Source: JAAXHV01 sp965207165
Lineage (GTDB): Bacteria > Pseudomonadota > Gammaproteobacteria > Eutrophobiales > Eutrophobiaceae
DNA: 64,000 bases
NCBI GenBank assembly: GCA_965207165.1
Contig: OZ242265.1
Location: 744,001 to 808,000, forward strand
Reading direction: 5' to 3'
Below, piece by piece: positions 8,196 through 17,524 of the stretch; positions within the stretch are counted from its first letter, which is position 1, and each line of letters opens with the position of its first letter. The notes under the pieces were generated by a model that saw nothing but the letters and a program-made list of their open reading frames with translations, did no database searches and had not been told where the DNA came from. The position numbers were made by a program, and so were the translations under genes.

Positions 8196-9578
8196 TTATT
8201 TATCTGGTGTATACACTTCTCCACCCTTGATGATCAGGACGATCCTGTGCTGCAGCAGGGTGATATCCTGCAGCGGGTCGCCGTCCACGATCACCATATC
8301 GGCGAGCTTGCCTGCGGTTACCGTGCCCAGGTCTTTTTCCACTCCCTGCATCTGTGCAGGCCGCAATGTGGCGCTCTGGATCACTTCCATGGGCGTCAGT
8401 CCGGCCCCAAGGTAATGCTGCATCTCCCGGGTCAGGGGACTGTGCACATTAAACGGTGCGCCTGCGTCCGTTCCGGCAACGATCTGCTCCCGCCCGCCGG
8501 CTGCAATAAACATTTTCAACTTGCGCTTGGCCACCTTGATGCGCTCCGGCGCGCCGATGCCCCAGGGCACCGCGTTCGGGTTGCTCCAGGACCAGCGCAG
8601 GTGCGCGTACACCTCTTCAGAATATTGTTCCCTGAAGCGTGGATGATCCGTGAATTCCGGAAATGCAAACACGCGCACGTAGGCGTTGCGCATTTCGATA
8701 GTCGGTACGATGAACGGCCCGCGCAGGATATTGGCCCTGGGCCCGGTCGGGACGGGTTTTATTCCGCGTACCATGAGGCGGATGTCCTCGTCCTTGTAGT
8801 CCGATAACGGATCGGCGGTAAACACGTGGTGCATGCGGTCGACACCAGCCTCGATCGCGGTGCGGTAGGCGTTGATGTGGCGCACGTCGGCGTCCACGCC
8901 GAGACCGGCCTTATGGGCCGTGTCCACGATCACCTTGAGTATGTGGAGGTCCCAGAAACCGTATACCTTTACCTGGTCGACCCCCAGTTCGATGACGTCC
9001 TGTGTGACCTGTTTTGCCTCTTCAGGGGAACCGACCAGGTAGTCTCTCCTGATGTTGGGCTTGTCCGGATCACGCTGGTGCAGTATGGGGCCTGCCAGGA
9101 ACAGCCTGGGACCGGGCAGCTTGCCTGCTTCGATATCCGCTCTCAGTGCAAGTTGCTCCTGGATCGGGCCGCCGGTGTCGCGAAAAGTTGTAATGCCTGC
9201 CAGCAGTGATGTCCTGGCGACGGCCGCCATGATGGATTGTGCCTGGGACTTGAACTTCACAGGAAACGACGCCGGGTCTCCCTCGCCGATATGGAATAAA
9301 TGCCCGTGTGACTCCCATAACCCCGGCAGGACGGTCATGCCGTTTGCATCCAGTGTTTTTACCCCGTCGGGGATGTTCACCGAATTCACGTCGCCGACCG
9401 CGGTAATTCGATCACCGGCAACCAGTACGACGGCATTTTGCACAGGCAAACCGCCATAGCCGTCAACGAGCGTGCCGCCGCTGATTGCCAGCGTCGGCGC
9501 ATCGTCTGCAGGCGCCGGCCCGGCGAACACGGCGACGATGAGGGAGAATGCAACCAGCATGGAATATCTGTTTTTCAT
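8196..9578 (-). CDS. Exported amidohydrolase, paralogue A
   Basis: This is a 460-residue metal-dependent amidohydrolase with a Sec signal peptide (cleavage near GPAPA). Metal-site residues are visible: the H-G-H of ESHGHL, the lysine of DQVKVYG, histidines in VRHINA and MHHVF, and the aspartate in AGTDAGAP. The C-terminal LGTVTAGKLADMVIVDGDPL strand is typical of the imidazolonepropionase/prolidase-like group. It should hydrolyse a peptide-like or cyclic amide bond in the periplasm. It is very similar along its whole length to the protein at 15570-16955, which is on the same strand; the two are recent duplicates flanking about 6 kb. The ATG at 9578 is preceded by a GGGGGTAATC-type ribosome site. 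The substrate is unknown. Confidence 0.87.
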   Translation of the reverse strand: MKNRYSMLVAFSLIVAVFAGPAPADDAPTLAISGGTLVDGYGGLPVQNAVVLVAGDRITAVGDVNSVNIPDGVKTLDANGMTVLPGLWESHGHLFHIGEGDPASFPVKFKSQAQSIMAAVARTSLLAGITTFRDTGGPIQEQLALRADIEAGKLPGPRLFLAGPILHQRDPDKPNIRRDYLVGSPEEAKQVTQDVIELGVDQVKVYGFWDLHILKVIVDTAHKAGLGVDADVRHINAYRTAIEAGVDRMHHVFTADPLSDYKDEDIRLMVRGIKPVPTGPRANILRGPFIVPTIEMRNAYVRVFAFPEFTDHPRFREQYSEEVYAHLRWSWSNPNAVPWGIGAPERIKVAKRKLKMFIAAGGREQIVAGTDAGAPFNVHSPLTREMQHYLGAGLTPMEVIQSATLRPAQMQGVEKDLGTVTAGKLADMVIVDGDPLQDITLLQHRIVLIIKGGEVYTPDK

Positions 9579-9697
9579 GATTACCCCCGGGACAATGTCC
9601 TAAACAAGAATAACCCAAAATTCATCCCAGGTCTCACCCCATGTGGATATAAATCAGTTAAAATCCAAAAACCATTTCGGAACAAGGACATTCAAAC

Positions 9698-12600
9698 ATG
9701 TGGCAATTCTGGGTTGATCGCGGCGGCACCTTTACCGATATTGTCGCCAAGTCTCCCGACGGCAGATTAATCAGCCATAAGCTGCTCTCGGAAAACCCCG
9801 GGCGCTACAGGGATGCGGCGGTTCAGGGGATACGCGACGTGCTCGGCCTGGCGCCGGGGGCCGGCATCCCTGCGGACACCATCGAGCATGTCAAGATGGG
9901 CACCACCGTTGCGACCAATGCGTTGCTGGAACGGAAAGGGGAACGCACGCTGTTTGTCACCACCCGGGGTTTCGGCGATACCCTGCGTATCGGTTACCAG
10001 AACCGTCCGCGCCTGTTTGATCTCGATATAGTGTTGCCGGCCCTGCTTTACGAACAGGTGATTGAGGCTGACGAGCGTGTCGGTGCCGGCGGCGAGGTGT
10101 TGTGCCCCCTGGATGAGGAACGGCTCAGGACCGAACTTCAGGCAGCATTTGCTAGTGGCATACAGGCGGTGGCCGTTGCCTTTATACATGGTTATCGCTA
10201 CTCCGGCCACGAACGCAGGGTGGGAGAAATCTGTAAGGAGATCGGCTTTACCCGGGTCTCCCTGAGTCACGAAGTCAGCCCCCTGGTCAAACTGGTCTCG
10301 CGCGGTGACACGACTGTCGTTGATGCCTATTTGTCTCCCATACTGCAGCGTTATGTGCGGCAGGTTGCCGATGAACTGCGCATCAGGGATGACAGCGGTC
10401 CCCGGCTGATGTTCATGCAGTCCAATGGCGGCCTGACTGATGCCCGCCGCTTCCAGGGCAAGGACGCCATTCTGTCAGGTCCTGCCGGCGGTGTAGTCGG
10501 TATGACGCGTACGGCAGTGATGAGCGGCTTTCACAAGTTGATTGGTTTCGATATGGGCGGCACTTCCACGGACGTGAGCCACTACGACGGTGAATACGAG
10601 CGCAGTTTCGAAACACTGGTAGCCGGTGTTCGTATGCGCGCGCCGATGATGCACATCCACAGCGTGGCGGCGGGCGGCGGGTCAATACTCCAGTTTGACG
10701 GTGCGCGTTTCAGGGTGGGGCCGGAATCAGCCGGCGCCAACCCCGGGCCAGCCTGTTACCGGCGCGGGGGTCCGCTGACGGTTACCGATTGCAATGTGAT
10801 GCTGGGAAAAATACAGCCAGACTATTTCCCTGCCGTATTCGGCCCCACCGGCTCCGCAAAGCTTGACCGTGAAACAGTTACGCAGCAGTTTTCTGGTTTG
10901 GCCGGACAGGTCTCCGCCGCACAAGGCACAGCCGTCACTGCCGAGGATGTCGCGGAGGGTTTCCTGCGTATCGCGGTGGAAAATATGGCCAATGCAATCA
11001 AGAAGATTTCGCTGCAGCGCGGTTACGATGTGACGGAATACACCCTGAACTGCTTCGGCAGCGCGGCTGGCCAGCATGCATGCCTGGTTGCGGACGCGCT
11101 GGGTATGGAAAGTATTTTCCTGCATCCCCTGGCCGGCGTATTGTCCGCTTATGGCATGGGTCTGGCCGAGATACGCGTGATGCGTGAAGCGCAGCTGGGT
11201 ATCGATTTTGACGGAGAGTCCATGGAAGAGGTTATTGACGGGCAGTGTCTGCCGCTGGCAGATGCGGCACGTGCAGCGGTACGGGAGCAGGGGGTGGAGC
11301 CGGAAAACATCTCCATTGTCAGCAAGGCGCTTATTCGCTACGAGGGTACCGACACCAGCCTGCCGGTTGATACCGGCAGCGCGGCGCAGATGTTGTCTGA
11401 TTTCGAGGAAGCGCATCGCCGGCGTTTCGGCTTTGTTGCCCGGGAACGCGGCCTGGTTGTGGAAGCGCTGTCCGTAGAGGCTGTCGGTGTTACCGAAACC
11501 GGTATGGACCCCGAAGTCGAAGCCCCGGATTCTCACGCAGAACCAATCATACGGGAGCGGGTACGGATGTACACCGGCGGGAAATGGAGTGATATACCCT
11601 TATATCAGCGCGCTGAGTTGCAGGTCGGCCAGGTAGTCAGCGGACCTGCCATTATCATCGAGACTACAGGCACAATCGTCGTGGAGCAGGGCTGGCGCGG
11701 CGCACTCAACCGCCGCGGCCACCTGGTCCTGGAGCGTACCGTTAAACGTATCCAGAGTGAGACGATCAATACCGCGGCCGATCCGATCATGCTCGAGGTG
11801 TTCAATAACCTGTTCATGTCGATTGCAGAGCAGATGGGCATCACCCTGCAGAATACCGCTTATTCCGTTAACATCAAGGAACGCCTGGACTTTTCCTGCG
11901 CGCTGTTCAATGCCGAAGGCAACCTGGTCGCGAACGCACCACACATTCCCGTCCACCTGGGTTCAATGAGCGCATCAGTGAAGTCCGTTATCAACGCCAA
12001 CAAGGGGACTATCAGGCCCGGCAACGTGTATGCGCTCAATGCCCCTTATGCCGGCGGCACCCATCTCCCTGACGTTACCCTGATCACGCCGGCATTTGAC
12101 GACAAGGGTGAGAACATCCTGTTCTACGTGGCGGCGCGGGGCCACCATGCAGATATCGGCGGCCGCACCCCGGGGTCCGCACCCCCCGACAGCACCCATA
12201 TCGATGAGGAAGGCGTATTGATAGACAACTTCCTGCTGGTCGAGAGCGGTCGATTACGTGAGCGGGAGGTCAGGGAATTACTGGGTTCCGGTAAATACCC
12301 CTGTCGCAATATCGATCAGAACCTGGCAGACCTGTCAGCACAGATTGCCGCCAACGAGACCGGTCTTCAGGAACTGCAGAAAATGATCAGGCATTACGGT
12401 ATCGATGTAGTCGGCGCCTATATGAAACACGTTCAGGACAACGCCGAAGAATCGGTGCGCCGGGTAATAGAAGTGTTGGGAGACGGCGAATTCGAATATC
12501 CGATGGATGAGGGCAGTGTCATCAAGGTGAAGATTTCGGTTGACCGTGACAGGCGTGCGGCGATTATCGATTTTACCGGCACGTCAATGCAGAACCCGAC

Positions 12601-13306
12601 CAATTACAACGCACCGGCGGCGGTCTGTAAAGCCGCGGTACTTTACGTATTCCGGACTTTGGTCAACGATGATATCCCGCTGAACGAAGGCTGTCTCAAG
12701 CCAATTGAGTTGATCCTGCCGGAACGCTCGATGATAACGCCGGAATATCCGGCTGCCGTCATGGCGGGCAATATTGAAGTATCCCAGGCCATCACCAACG
12801 CGCTATATGGCGCGCTCGGTGTAATGGCTGCGTCCCAGGGCACCATGAACAACATCTTCTACGGTAACGATCGCTACCAGAACTACGACACCGTGTGCGG
12901 CGGTACGGGCGCCGGTCCTGATCACCCGGGTACCAGCGCGGTGCACAGCCACATGACCAACACCCGCATGACCGACCCCGAAGTGCTGGAACTGCGCTAT
13001 CCGGTATGTCTTGAGGAATTTTCAATCCGACAGGGCTCAGGAGGCGCCGGCAAACTCAGCGGCGGCGACGGCGTGGTGCGAAAACTGCGCTTCCTTGAAC
13101 CCATGACCGCGACCATGCTGAGTTCCCACCGGATAGTGCCGCCATTCGGGCTGGCCGGTGGCGGGCCGGGGCAATGCGGTAACAACTACGTGGTGCGCGC
13201 AGGTGGTGACCTGGTGCAGCTTAAGGGCAACGATGAGACAGAAATGTACAGCGGCGACCTGCTTGTGATGGAAACACCCGGAGGAGGGGGGTTTGGCAAG
13301 GCCTGA
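9698..13306 (+). CDS. Fused HyuA-HyuB protein, 5-oxoprolinase type
   Basis: This 1202-residue protein joins the two halves of the hydantoinase/oxoprolinase family. The N-terminal HyuA half starts with the phosphate-binding VDRGGTFTDIV (residues 6-16) and includes FDMGGTSTDVS and a GGGS-containing stretch near 330; the HyuB half starts near residue 690 (DPIMLEVFNNLFMS) and ends in a glycine-rich PGGGGFG. Single-chain enzymes of this length are typical 5-oxoprolinases, which hydrolyse 5-oxo-L-proline to glutamate with ATP. It is cytoplasmic (no signal peptide). The ATG at 9698 has AAGGA 8-9 bases upstream. It is divergent from amidohydrolase A and convergent, 7 bases apart, with the MetE-like gene. 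The 5-oxoproline activity is inferred from architecture; other lactams are possible. Confidence 0.88.
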   Translation: MWQFWVDRGGTFTDIVAKSPDGRLISHKLLSENPGRYRDAAVQGIRDVLGLAPGAGIPADTIEHVKMGTTVATNALLERKGERTLFVTTRGFGDTLRIGYQNRPRLFDLDIVLPALLYEQVIEADERVGAGGEVLCPLDEERLRTELQAAFASGIQAVAVAFIHGYRYSGHERRVGEICKEIGFTRVSLSHEVSPLVKLVSRGDTTVVDAYLSPILQRYVRQVADELRIRDDSGPRLMFMQSNGGLTDARRFQGKDAILSGPAGGVVGMTRTAVMSGFHKLIGFDMGGTSTDVSHYDGEYERSFETLVAGVRMRAPMMHIHSVAAGGGSILQFDGARFRVGPESAGANPGPACYRRGGPLTVTDCNVMLGKIQPDYFPAVFGPTGSAKLDRETVTQQFSGLAGQVSAAQGTAVTAEDVAEGFLRIAVENMANAIKKISLQRGYDVTEYTLNCFGSAAGQHACLVADALGMESIFLHPLAGVLSAYGMGLAEIRVMREAQLGIDFDGESMEEVIDGQCLPLADAARAAVREQGVEPENISIVSKALIRYEGTDTSLPVDTGSAAQMLSDFEEAHRRRFGFVARERGLVVEALSVEAVGVTETGMDPEVEAPDSHAEPIIRERVRMYTGGKWSDIPLYQRAELQVGQVVSGPAIIIETTGTIVVEQGWRGALNRRGHLVLERTVKRIQSETINTAADPIMLEVFNNLFMSIAEQMGITLQNTAYSVNIKERLDFSCALFNAEGNLVANAPHIPVHLGSMSASVKSVINANKGTIRPGNVYALNAPYAGGTHLPDVTLITPAFDDKGENILFYVAARGHHADIGGRTPGSAPPDSTHIDEEGVLIDNFLLVESGRLREREVRELLGSGKYPCRNIDQNLADLSAQIAANETGLQELQKMIRHYGIDVVGAYMKHVQDNAEESVRRVIEVLGDGEFEYPMDEGSVIKVKISVDRDRRAAIIDFTGTSMQNPTNYNAPAAVCKAAVLYVFRTLVNDDIPLNEGCLKPIELILPERSMITPEYPAAVMAGNIEVSQAITNALYGALGVMAASQGTMNNIFYGNDRYQNYDTVCGGTGAGPDHPGTSAVHSHMTNTRMTDPEVLELRYPVCLEEFSIRQGSGGAGKLSGGDGVVRKLRFLEPMTATMLSSHRIVPPFGLAGGGPGQCGNNYVVRAGGDLVQLKGNDETEMYSGDLLVMETPGGGGFGKA

Positions 13307-13313
13307 GGTTGTT

Positions 13314-14345
13314 TTACGATAACTCTTCCCGCAACTGCCTGGCTGCTTCACACATTGCCTGCAGCTTGCCGAATGCAGACTCCAGTGACAGGTATTTCAT
13401 GCCGCAGTCCGGCGCCAGTATGACGCGTTCCTTGCTTACATGAGACAGGGCCCGCAACACCCTGGCCTTGATCATATCCACTGTCTCTACTTCACTTGTG
13501 GACAGGTCCAGTACGCCAAGCAGGATTTGCTTGTCCGGAAGGGATTCCAGTACCGTACAATCCAGGTTCGACTGGGCCGTTTCTATGGAAATCTGGTTGC
13601 AATTCGCGTCGGCAAATTCCGGCAGGAATGAATATCCTTCAGGACGATCATGAATCAATGCAGCATATCCGAAACAAATGTGTACGCAGGTCTTACCATT
13701 TACCCCTTCAAGAGCCCTGTTCAATACAGCTATGCCATATTCTTTCGCTTTCTCCGGCCGGGCCTGCATGTAAGGCTCATCAATCTGTACCACGTCTGCC
13801 CCGGCCGCAAACAGATCCCTGATTTCTTCGTTGACTGCGACAGCGTAATCCATGGCGCAATCCAACTCAGATGAATAATGATCAATCTGTGCCTGCTGCG
13901 TCATGGTAAAAGGCCCCGGTACCGTCATTTTTATGGCCTTACCGGTATTGGCGCGTAAAAACTTCACGTCTTCTACAGCCACGGAATGACTGCGCCGTAT
14001 CGGGCCGACGACACGCGGCACGAAAACCGGTTCACCACTGCGGTCCAGCGCCTGTCCAGGGTTGTCGATATCAATGCCGTCCCAGGCCGTCGCATAATGA
14101 TTGGAATAACTCTCTCTTCTGATTTCCCCATCTGAAACGATATCCAGGCCTGCTCTTTCCTGGTCCTGGATAGCCAGGCGGGTGGCGTCGTCCTGGGCTT
14201 CACGCAGATAATCGTCTCCGATACGCCATAACTCCCTGGCGCGGGTGCGCGGCGGAAAGCGTTGCGCAAGTTTCTCCCTGTCAATCAGCCAGTCCGGTTG
14301 TGGATAGCTGCCTACAATCGTGCATGGAAACAAAGGAAGTCTCAT
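13314..14345 (-). CDS. Short cobalamin-independent methionine synthase family protein
   Basis: The 343-residue protein corresponds to the C-terminal catalytic barrel of MetE, without the N-terminal barrel. From the ATG at 14345, all zinc ligands are present: His222 and Cys224 (VHICFG), Glu255 (SIETAQ) and Cys314 (APDCGMK); VQIDEP is at 186-191. The family activates a thiol (homocysteine or another) for methylation from a donor. Stand-alone barrels of this kind are called methionine synthase II family and some use donors other than methyltetrahydrofolate. A TTG at 14363 would add six residues; neither start has a good ribosome site. It diverges from the metallo-beta-lactamase gene at 14394 across a short AT-rich promoter region. 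Whether it makes methionine is not decided by sequence. Confidence 0.82.
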   Translation of the reverse strand: MRLPLFPCTIVGSYPQPDWLIDREKLAQRFPPRTRARELWRIGDDYLREAQDDATRLAIQDQERAGLDIVSDGEIRRESYSNHYATAWDGIDIDNPGQALDRSGEPVFVPRVVGPIRRSHSVAVEDVKFLRANTGKAIKMTVPGPFTMTQQAQIDHYSSELDCAMDYAVAVNEEIRDLFAAGADVVQIDEPYMQARPEKAKEYGIAVLNRALEGVNGKTCVHICFGYAALIHDRPEGYSFLPEFADANCNQISIETAQSNLDCTVLESLPDKQILLGVLDLSTSEVETVDMIKARVLRALSHVSKERVILAPDCGMKYLSLESAFGKLQAMCEAARQLREELS

Positions 14346-14393
14346 ACCCCGTATAATATACAATATACAGAATCAAGTTAATGGATATCAGCC

Positions 14394-15518
14394 ATGCCTA
14401 TACATACTACGTTAAACAAGTTCGACCGGGTTCGCCGCAGGTTATTGACCGCACTGACCGGAGGAGCGCTTGCCGGGGTGTCAGCCCTTGCCGTCAAACA
14501 GGCTGCAGCAGCCACCGGCGCCGTGGAGTCACCGGGACTGCCCGCCAATGCGCTTGCGGACCTCGACAGGAAGGGGATGCAGTTGATCATCACTGGTTCG
14601 GGATCGGCGTTGCCGGACCCGCTGCGGGGCGGCGCCAGTTGCGCGGTCGTGGTAGACGGTACGGTGCTGCAGTTCGATTGCGGCCGCCGCGTCCTTGAAA
14701 ACCTGATGCTGGTCGGGATTAACCCCATGAAAATAGACCACATGTTCTTTACCCACATGCACTTCGACCATATCGCCGATTACGATTATTACGCGATAAC
14801 CAACTGGATTGCCGGCAGGCAGGAGATGGTCCATGTGTACGGTCCCGCGGGAACGGAACGGATGTCTGAGGGCGCCATCCAGCACATGCACGCCATGGAC
14901 GTTGATTTCGTAGGCACTATCCTGAAGCACTGGCCGCCCCATATGGCCAGGCGCCCGCGCAGTACGCCCCCCTACGAAGTGCATGATATCGGACCGGGGA
15001 CTGCGTTGGAGACTGACAACTTCAAGGTATCCTGTCTCGAGACAAAACACCTGCCCGACCCCAGTGTGAAAAGTCTGGGGTACCGCGTTGACTCCGATTA
15101 TGGTTCCGTCGCCATCAGTGGCGATACGGCTGTGTCCGAAGGGATGAAAACCCTGGCAAAGGACGTGGACATACTGGTGCACGAGTGCGTCAAGCCTGAC
15201 CTGGGCATGACGCCGGGCGGGAAGTTCAGCCTCAAGGACTTCCATAAGGAGGAGTTGATGGAAGAACGCCCCCAGACCGGTCATACCAGCCCGACCCAGT
15301 TAGGCCGGTTGGCCAGCGAGGTAAACGCGAAGAAACTGGTAGCGTATCACCTCGCGCCCTACACCAGCGTCCCGGCGGCGATCGAAATGTCCAGCATGTA
15401 TCTCGGCCCGAGTCCGGGACACTCAATCTGGGGCAAATTTGTGCATGCGATGAAACAGCAGTATGACGGCCCCGTTATCCTCGCAGAGGATCGAATGATA
15501 TTCAGCCTGGGTAATTAA
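14394..15518 (+). CDS. Tat-exported metallo-beta-lactamase-fold hydrolase
   Basis: The metal motif THMHFDH (His121, His123, Asp125, His126) and the later GDT (about 242) and YHLAPY segments place it in the metallo-beta-lactamase superfamily, closest in pattern to RNase Z/arylsulfatase-like hydrolases. The N-terminus RVRRRLLTALTGGALAGVSA is a twin-arginine signal, so the folded enzyme is moved to the periplasm, which argues against an RNA substrate. Length is 374 residues. It is transcribed divergently from the MetE-like gene and convergently with amidohydrolase B. The substrate is unknown; sulfate, phosphate ester or lactone hydrolysis are options. Confidence 0.82.
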   Translation: MPIHTTLNKFDRVRRRLLTALTGGALAGVSALAVKQAAAATGAVESPGLPANALADLDRKGMQLIITGSGSALPDPLRGGASCAVVVDGTVLQFDCGRRVLENLMLVGINPMKIDHMFFTHMHFDHIADYDYYAITNWIAGRQEMVHVYGPAGTERMSEGAIQHMHAMDVDFVGTILKHWPPHMARRPRSTPPYEVHDIGPGTALETDNFKVSCLETKHLPDPSVKSLGYRVDSDYGSVAISGDTAVSEGMKTLAKDVDILVHECVKPDLGMTPGGKFSLKDFHKEELMEERPQTGHTSPTQLGRLASEVNAKKLVAYHLAPYTSVPAAIEMSSMYLGPSPGHSIWGKFVHAMKQQYDGPVILAEDRMIFSLGN

Positions 15519-15569
15519 TTAACCACCAAGACTGGTCAGAGGTTGCTCGGCTGAGGTTTTATTCCGGCC

Positions 15570-16955
15570 TTAGTCGCCTGGTTTATAAACCTCTCCACCT
15601 TTGATGACCAGTACGATTTTATGTTGCAGCAGGGTGATATCCTGCAACGGGTCGCCATCCACGATCACCATATCGGCAAACTTGCCCTCCGTGACCGTAC
15701 CCAGGTCTTTTTCCGCGCCCTGCATCTGTGCGGCCCGTAACGTGGCGCTCTGGATTACTTCCATGGGGGTCAATCCGGCCTCGGCATAGTGCTGCATCTC
15801 CCTGGTCAATGCACTGTGCATGTTGAAGGGCGATCCGGCATCCGTACCGGCAACAATCTGCTCACGCCCGCCCGCCGCGATAAACGTTTTCAGCTTGCGT
15901 TTGGCCACCTTGATGCGATCCGGCGCGCCGATGCCCCAGGGCACCGCGTTCGGGTTCTTCCAGGAATCACGCAGGTGCGCGTACACGTCCGGGGGATATT
16001 GTTTTCTGAAGCGGGGATGGTCTATGAATTCCGGGAAGGCAAACACGCGTACGTAGGCCTGGCGCATCTCGACAGTCGGTACGATATACGGTCCGCGCAG
16101 GATATTGGCCATCGGTCCGGTTGGAGGCGGTTTTATGCCGCGTACCAGGAAGCGGATATCTGCGGCGCTGTAATCCGATAACGGGTCGGCGGTAAAAACG
16201 TGATGCAGACGGTCAACACCGGCTTCGATCGCGGTGCGGTAGGCATTCATATGGCGCACGTCGGCCTCTACACCGAGTCCGGCCTCATGAGCCGTAGCTA
16301 CTATCGCCTTCAGAATGTCCAGGTCCCAGAACCTGGCCACTTTGATTTGGTCTACCCCAAGACCGATGACTCTTTCAGTAACCTGTTTTGCTTCGGCAGG
16401 CGAGCCGATGAGATATTCTATATTGCTGGTGGCGGTTATTTCAGGATTACTCTGATGCAGCACGGGCCCGGCCAGGAACAGCCTGGGACCGGGCAGACGG
16501 CCCGCCTCGATATCCGCTCTCAGGGCCAGTTGCTCGTGAATCGGTCCGCCTGTGTCGCGGAAGGTCGTAATCCCCGCCAACAGCGTCGTCCTGGCTACGG
16601 CAGCCATGATCGAACCGGCCCGGGATTTGAATTTGTCCGGAAACGTCGCCGGGTCTCCTTCGCCGATATGATATAAATGCCCGTGAGATTCCCACAATCC
16701 CGGCAGGATAGTCATGCCGTTGACATCCAGTGTTTCAACTCCCCCGGGAATGTCCACGGAATTCACGTCGCCGACTTTCATAACGCGGTCGCCGGAGACC
16801 AGGACCACCGCATCCTGTACGGGCAGACCGCCGTAGCCGTCAACGAGTGTGCCGCCGCTCAGGGCCAGCGTGGGTGTGTCTTGCGCCGCTACCGGTCCCG
16901 TAAATACGGTCAGACTGAGACAGAACAGTATAAAAATTGAGATTCTTTGTTTCAT
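15570..16955 (-). CDS. Exported amidohydrolase, paralogue B
   Basis: A 461-residue amidohydrolase with signal peptide (MKQRISIFILFCLSLTVF, cleavage near PVAAQ). Metal ligands match those of the paralogue at 8196-9578: ESHGHL, DQIKVAR, VRHMNA, LHHVF and AGTDAGSP. The reading frame stays open upstream to 17102, but ATG 16955, with AGGGGGAAATC just before it and the signal peptide directly after, is the clear start. It follows the NTF2-like gene by 25 bases and is probably co-transcribed with it. Together with its paralogue it forms a direct repeat of about 1.4 kb. The substrate is unknown; it is probably a periplasmic amide or peptide. Confidence 0.87.
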   Translation of the reverse strand: MKQRISIFILFCLSLTVFTGPVAAQDTPTLALSGGTLVDGYGGLPVQDAVVLVSGDRVMKVGDVNSVDIPGGVETLDVNGMTILPGLWESHGHLYHIGEGDPATFPDKFKSRAGSIMAAVARTTLLAGITTFRDTGGPIHEQLALRADIEAGRLPGPRLFLAGPVLHQSNPEITATSNIEYLIGSPAEAKQVTERVIGLGVDQIKVARFWDLDILKAIVATAHEAGLGVEADVRHMNAYRTAIEAGVDRLHHVFTADPLSDYSAADIRFLVRGIKPPPTGPMANILRGPYIVPTVEMRQAYVRVFAFPEFIDHPRFRKQYPPDVYAHLRDSWKNPNAVPWGIGAPDRIKVAKRKLKTFIAAGGREQIVAGTDAGSPFNMHSALTREMQHYAEAGLTPMEVIQSATLRAAQMQGAEKDLGTVTEGKFADMVIVDGDPLQDITLLQHKIVLVIKGGEVYKPGD

Positions 16956-16980
16956 GATTTCCCCCTCGGGCACGGCGCGT

Positions 16981-17403
16981 TTAATCCATGAGGCCGATGT
17001 GGTGAGCGTGGAACGGGTTGTCGATAATGGTCTTCCAGGTGCCGTCCGGCTGCCGTTTGACGACGTTCCCATCATAGGATGATACAGAAATATCCTCCCC
17101 ATCAGGCGATGTGCCTTTTATTTCCCATTTCAGTGTAAAAAATGCAACGTCATCAGCCTCCACAAACTGCATCACCTCAACTTTCAGTTTCGGCTTGATA
17201 GCCTGGAATTGTTCAAGTGCCTGACGAATATTTTCCAGCCCGGTAAGAGTGGGTTTGCCGGGTTCCTGAACGAACACGGCGTTATCGTCGTACAAGGCCA
17301 TCGCTTTATCCAGGTTGCCTTCATTCATCGCTTCCTGGAACAATTCGTCAACCCGGCGGGCCGTTCTAGGTTTCTCGTAAGCGTTGTCTTCATTCATAGT
17401 CAT
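16981..17403 (-). CDS. NTF2/SnoaL-like fold protein
   Basis: A 140-residue protein with the pattern of the SnoaL-like/DUF4440 group of the NTF2 fold: an N-terminal helix (RRVDELFQEAMNEGNLDKAM), ALYDDNAVFVQEPG, and paired beta strands ending in GTWKTIIDNPFH. These small cone-shaped domains either bind or isomerise small molecules. There is no signal peptide. It precedes amidohydrolase B by 25 bases on the same strand. A second in-frame ATG lies at 17397. The specific role is unknown; the operon context suggests an accessory role with the amidohydrolase. Confidence 0.72.
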   Translation of the reverse strand: MTMNEDNAYEKPRTARRVDELFQEAMNEGNLDKAMALYDDNAVFVQEPGKPTLTGLENIRQALEQFQAIKPKLKVEVMQFVEADDVAFFTLKWEIKGTSPDGEDISVSSYDGNVVKRQPDGTWKTIIDNPFHAHHIGLMD

Positions 17404-17524
17404 CTTCTCTTTGCTTCCTACCTATGGTAGTTCGGGAAATACACGAAATCAGGAATATGACAGGTTGTGCAGTCATATCTATAATATGATTTGAGTCGAA
17501 TGCGTTTAGTACGGTGGAACTGAC

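Noticed and set aside
8175..8206. CAGATAA/TTATCTG inverted repeat around the amidohydrolase A stop
   Set aside because: The 7-base arms lie 18 bases apart, are AT-rich and lack a U-tract; too weak for a terminator call.
16956..17102. N-terminal extension of amidohydrolase B
   Set aside because: It overlaps the NTF2-like gene and comes before a perfect signal peptide with its own ribosome site.
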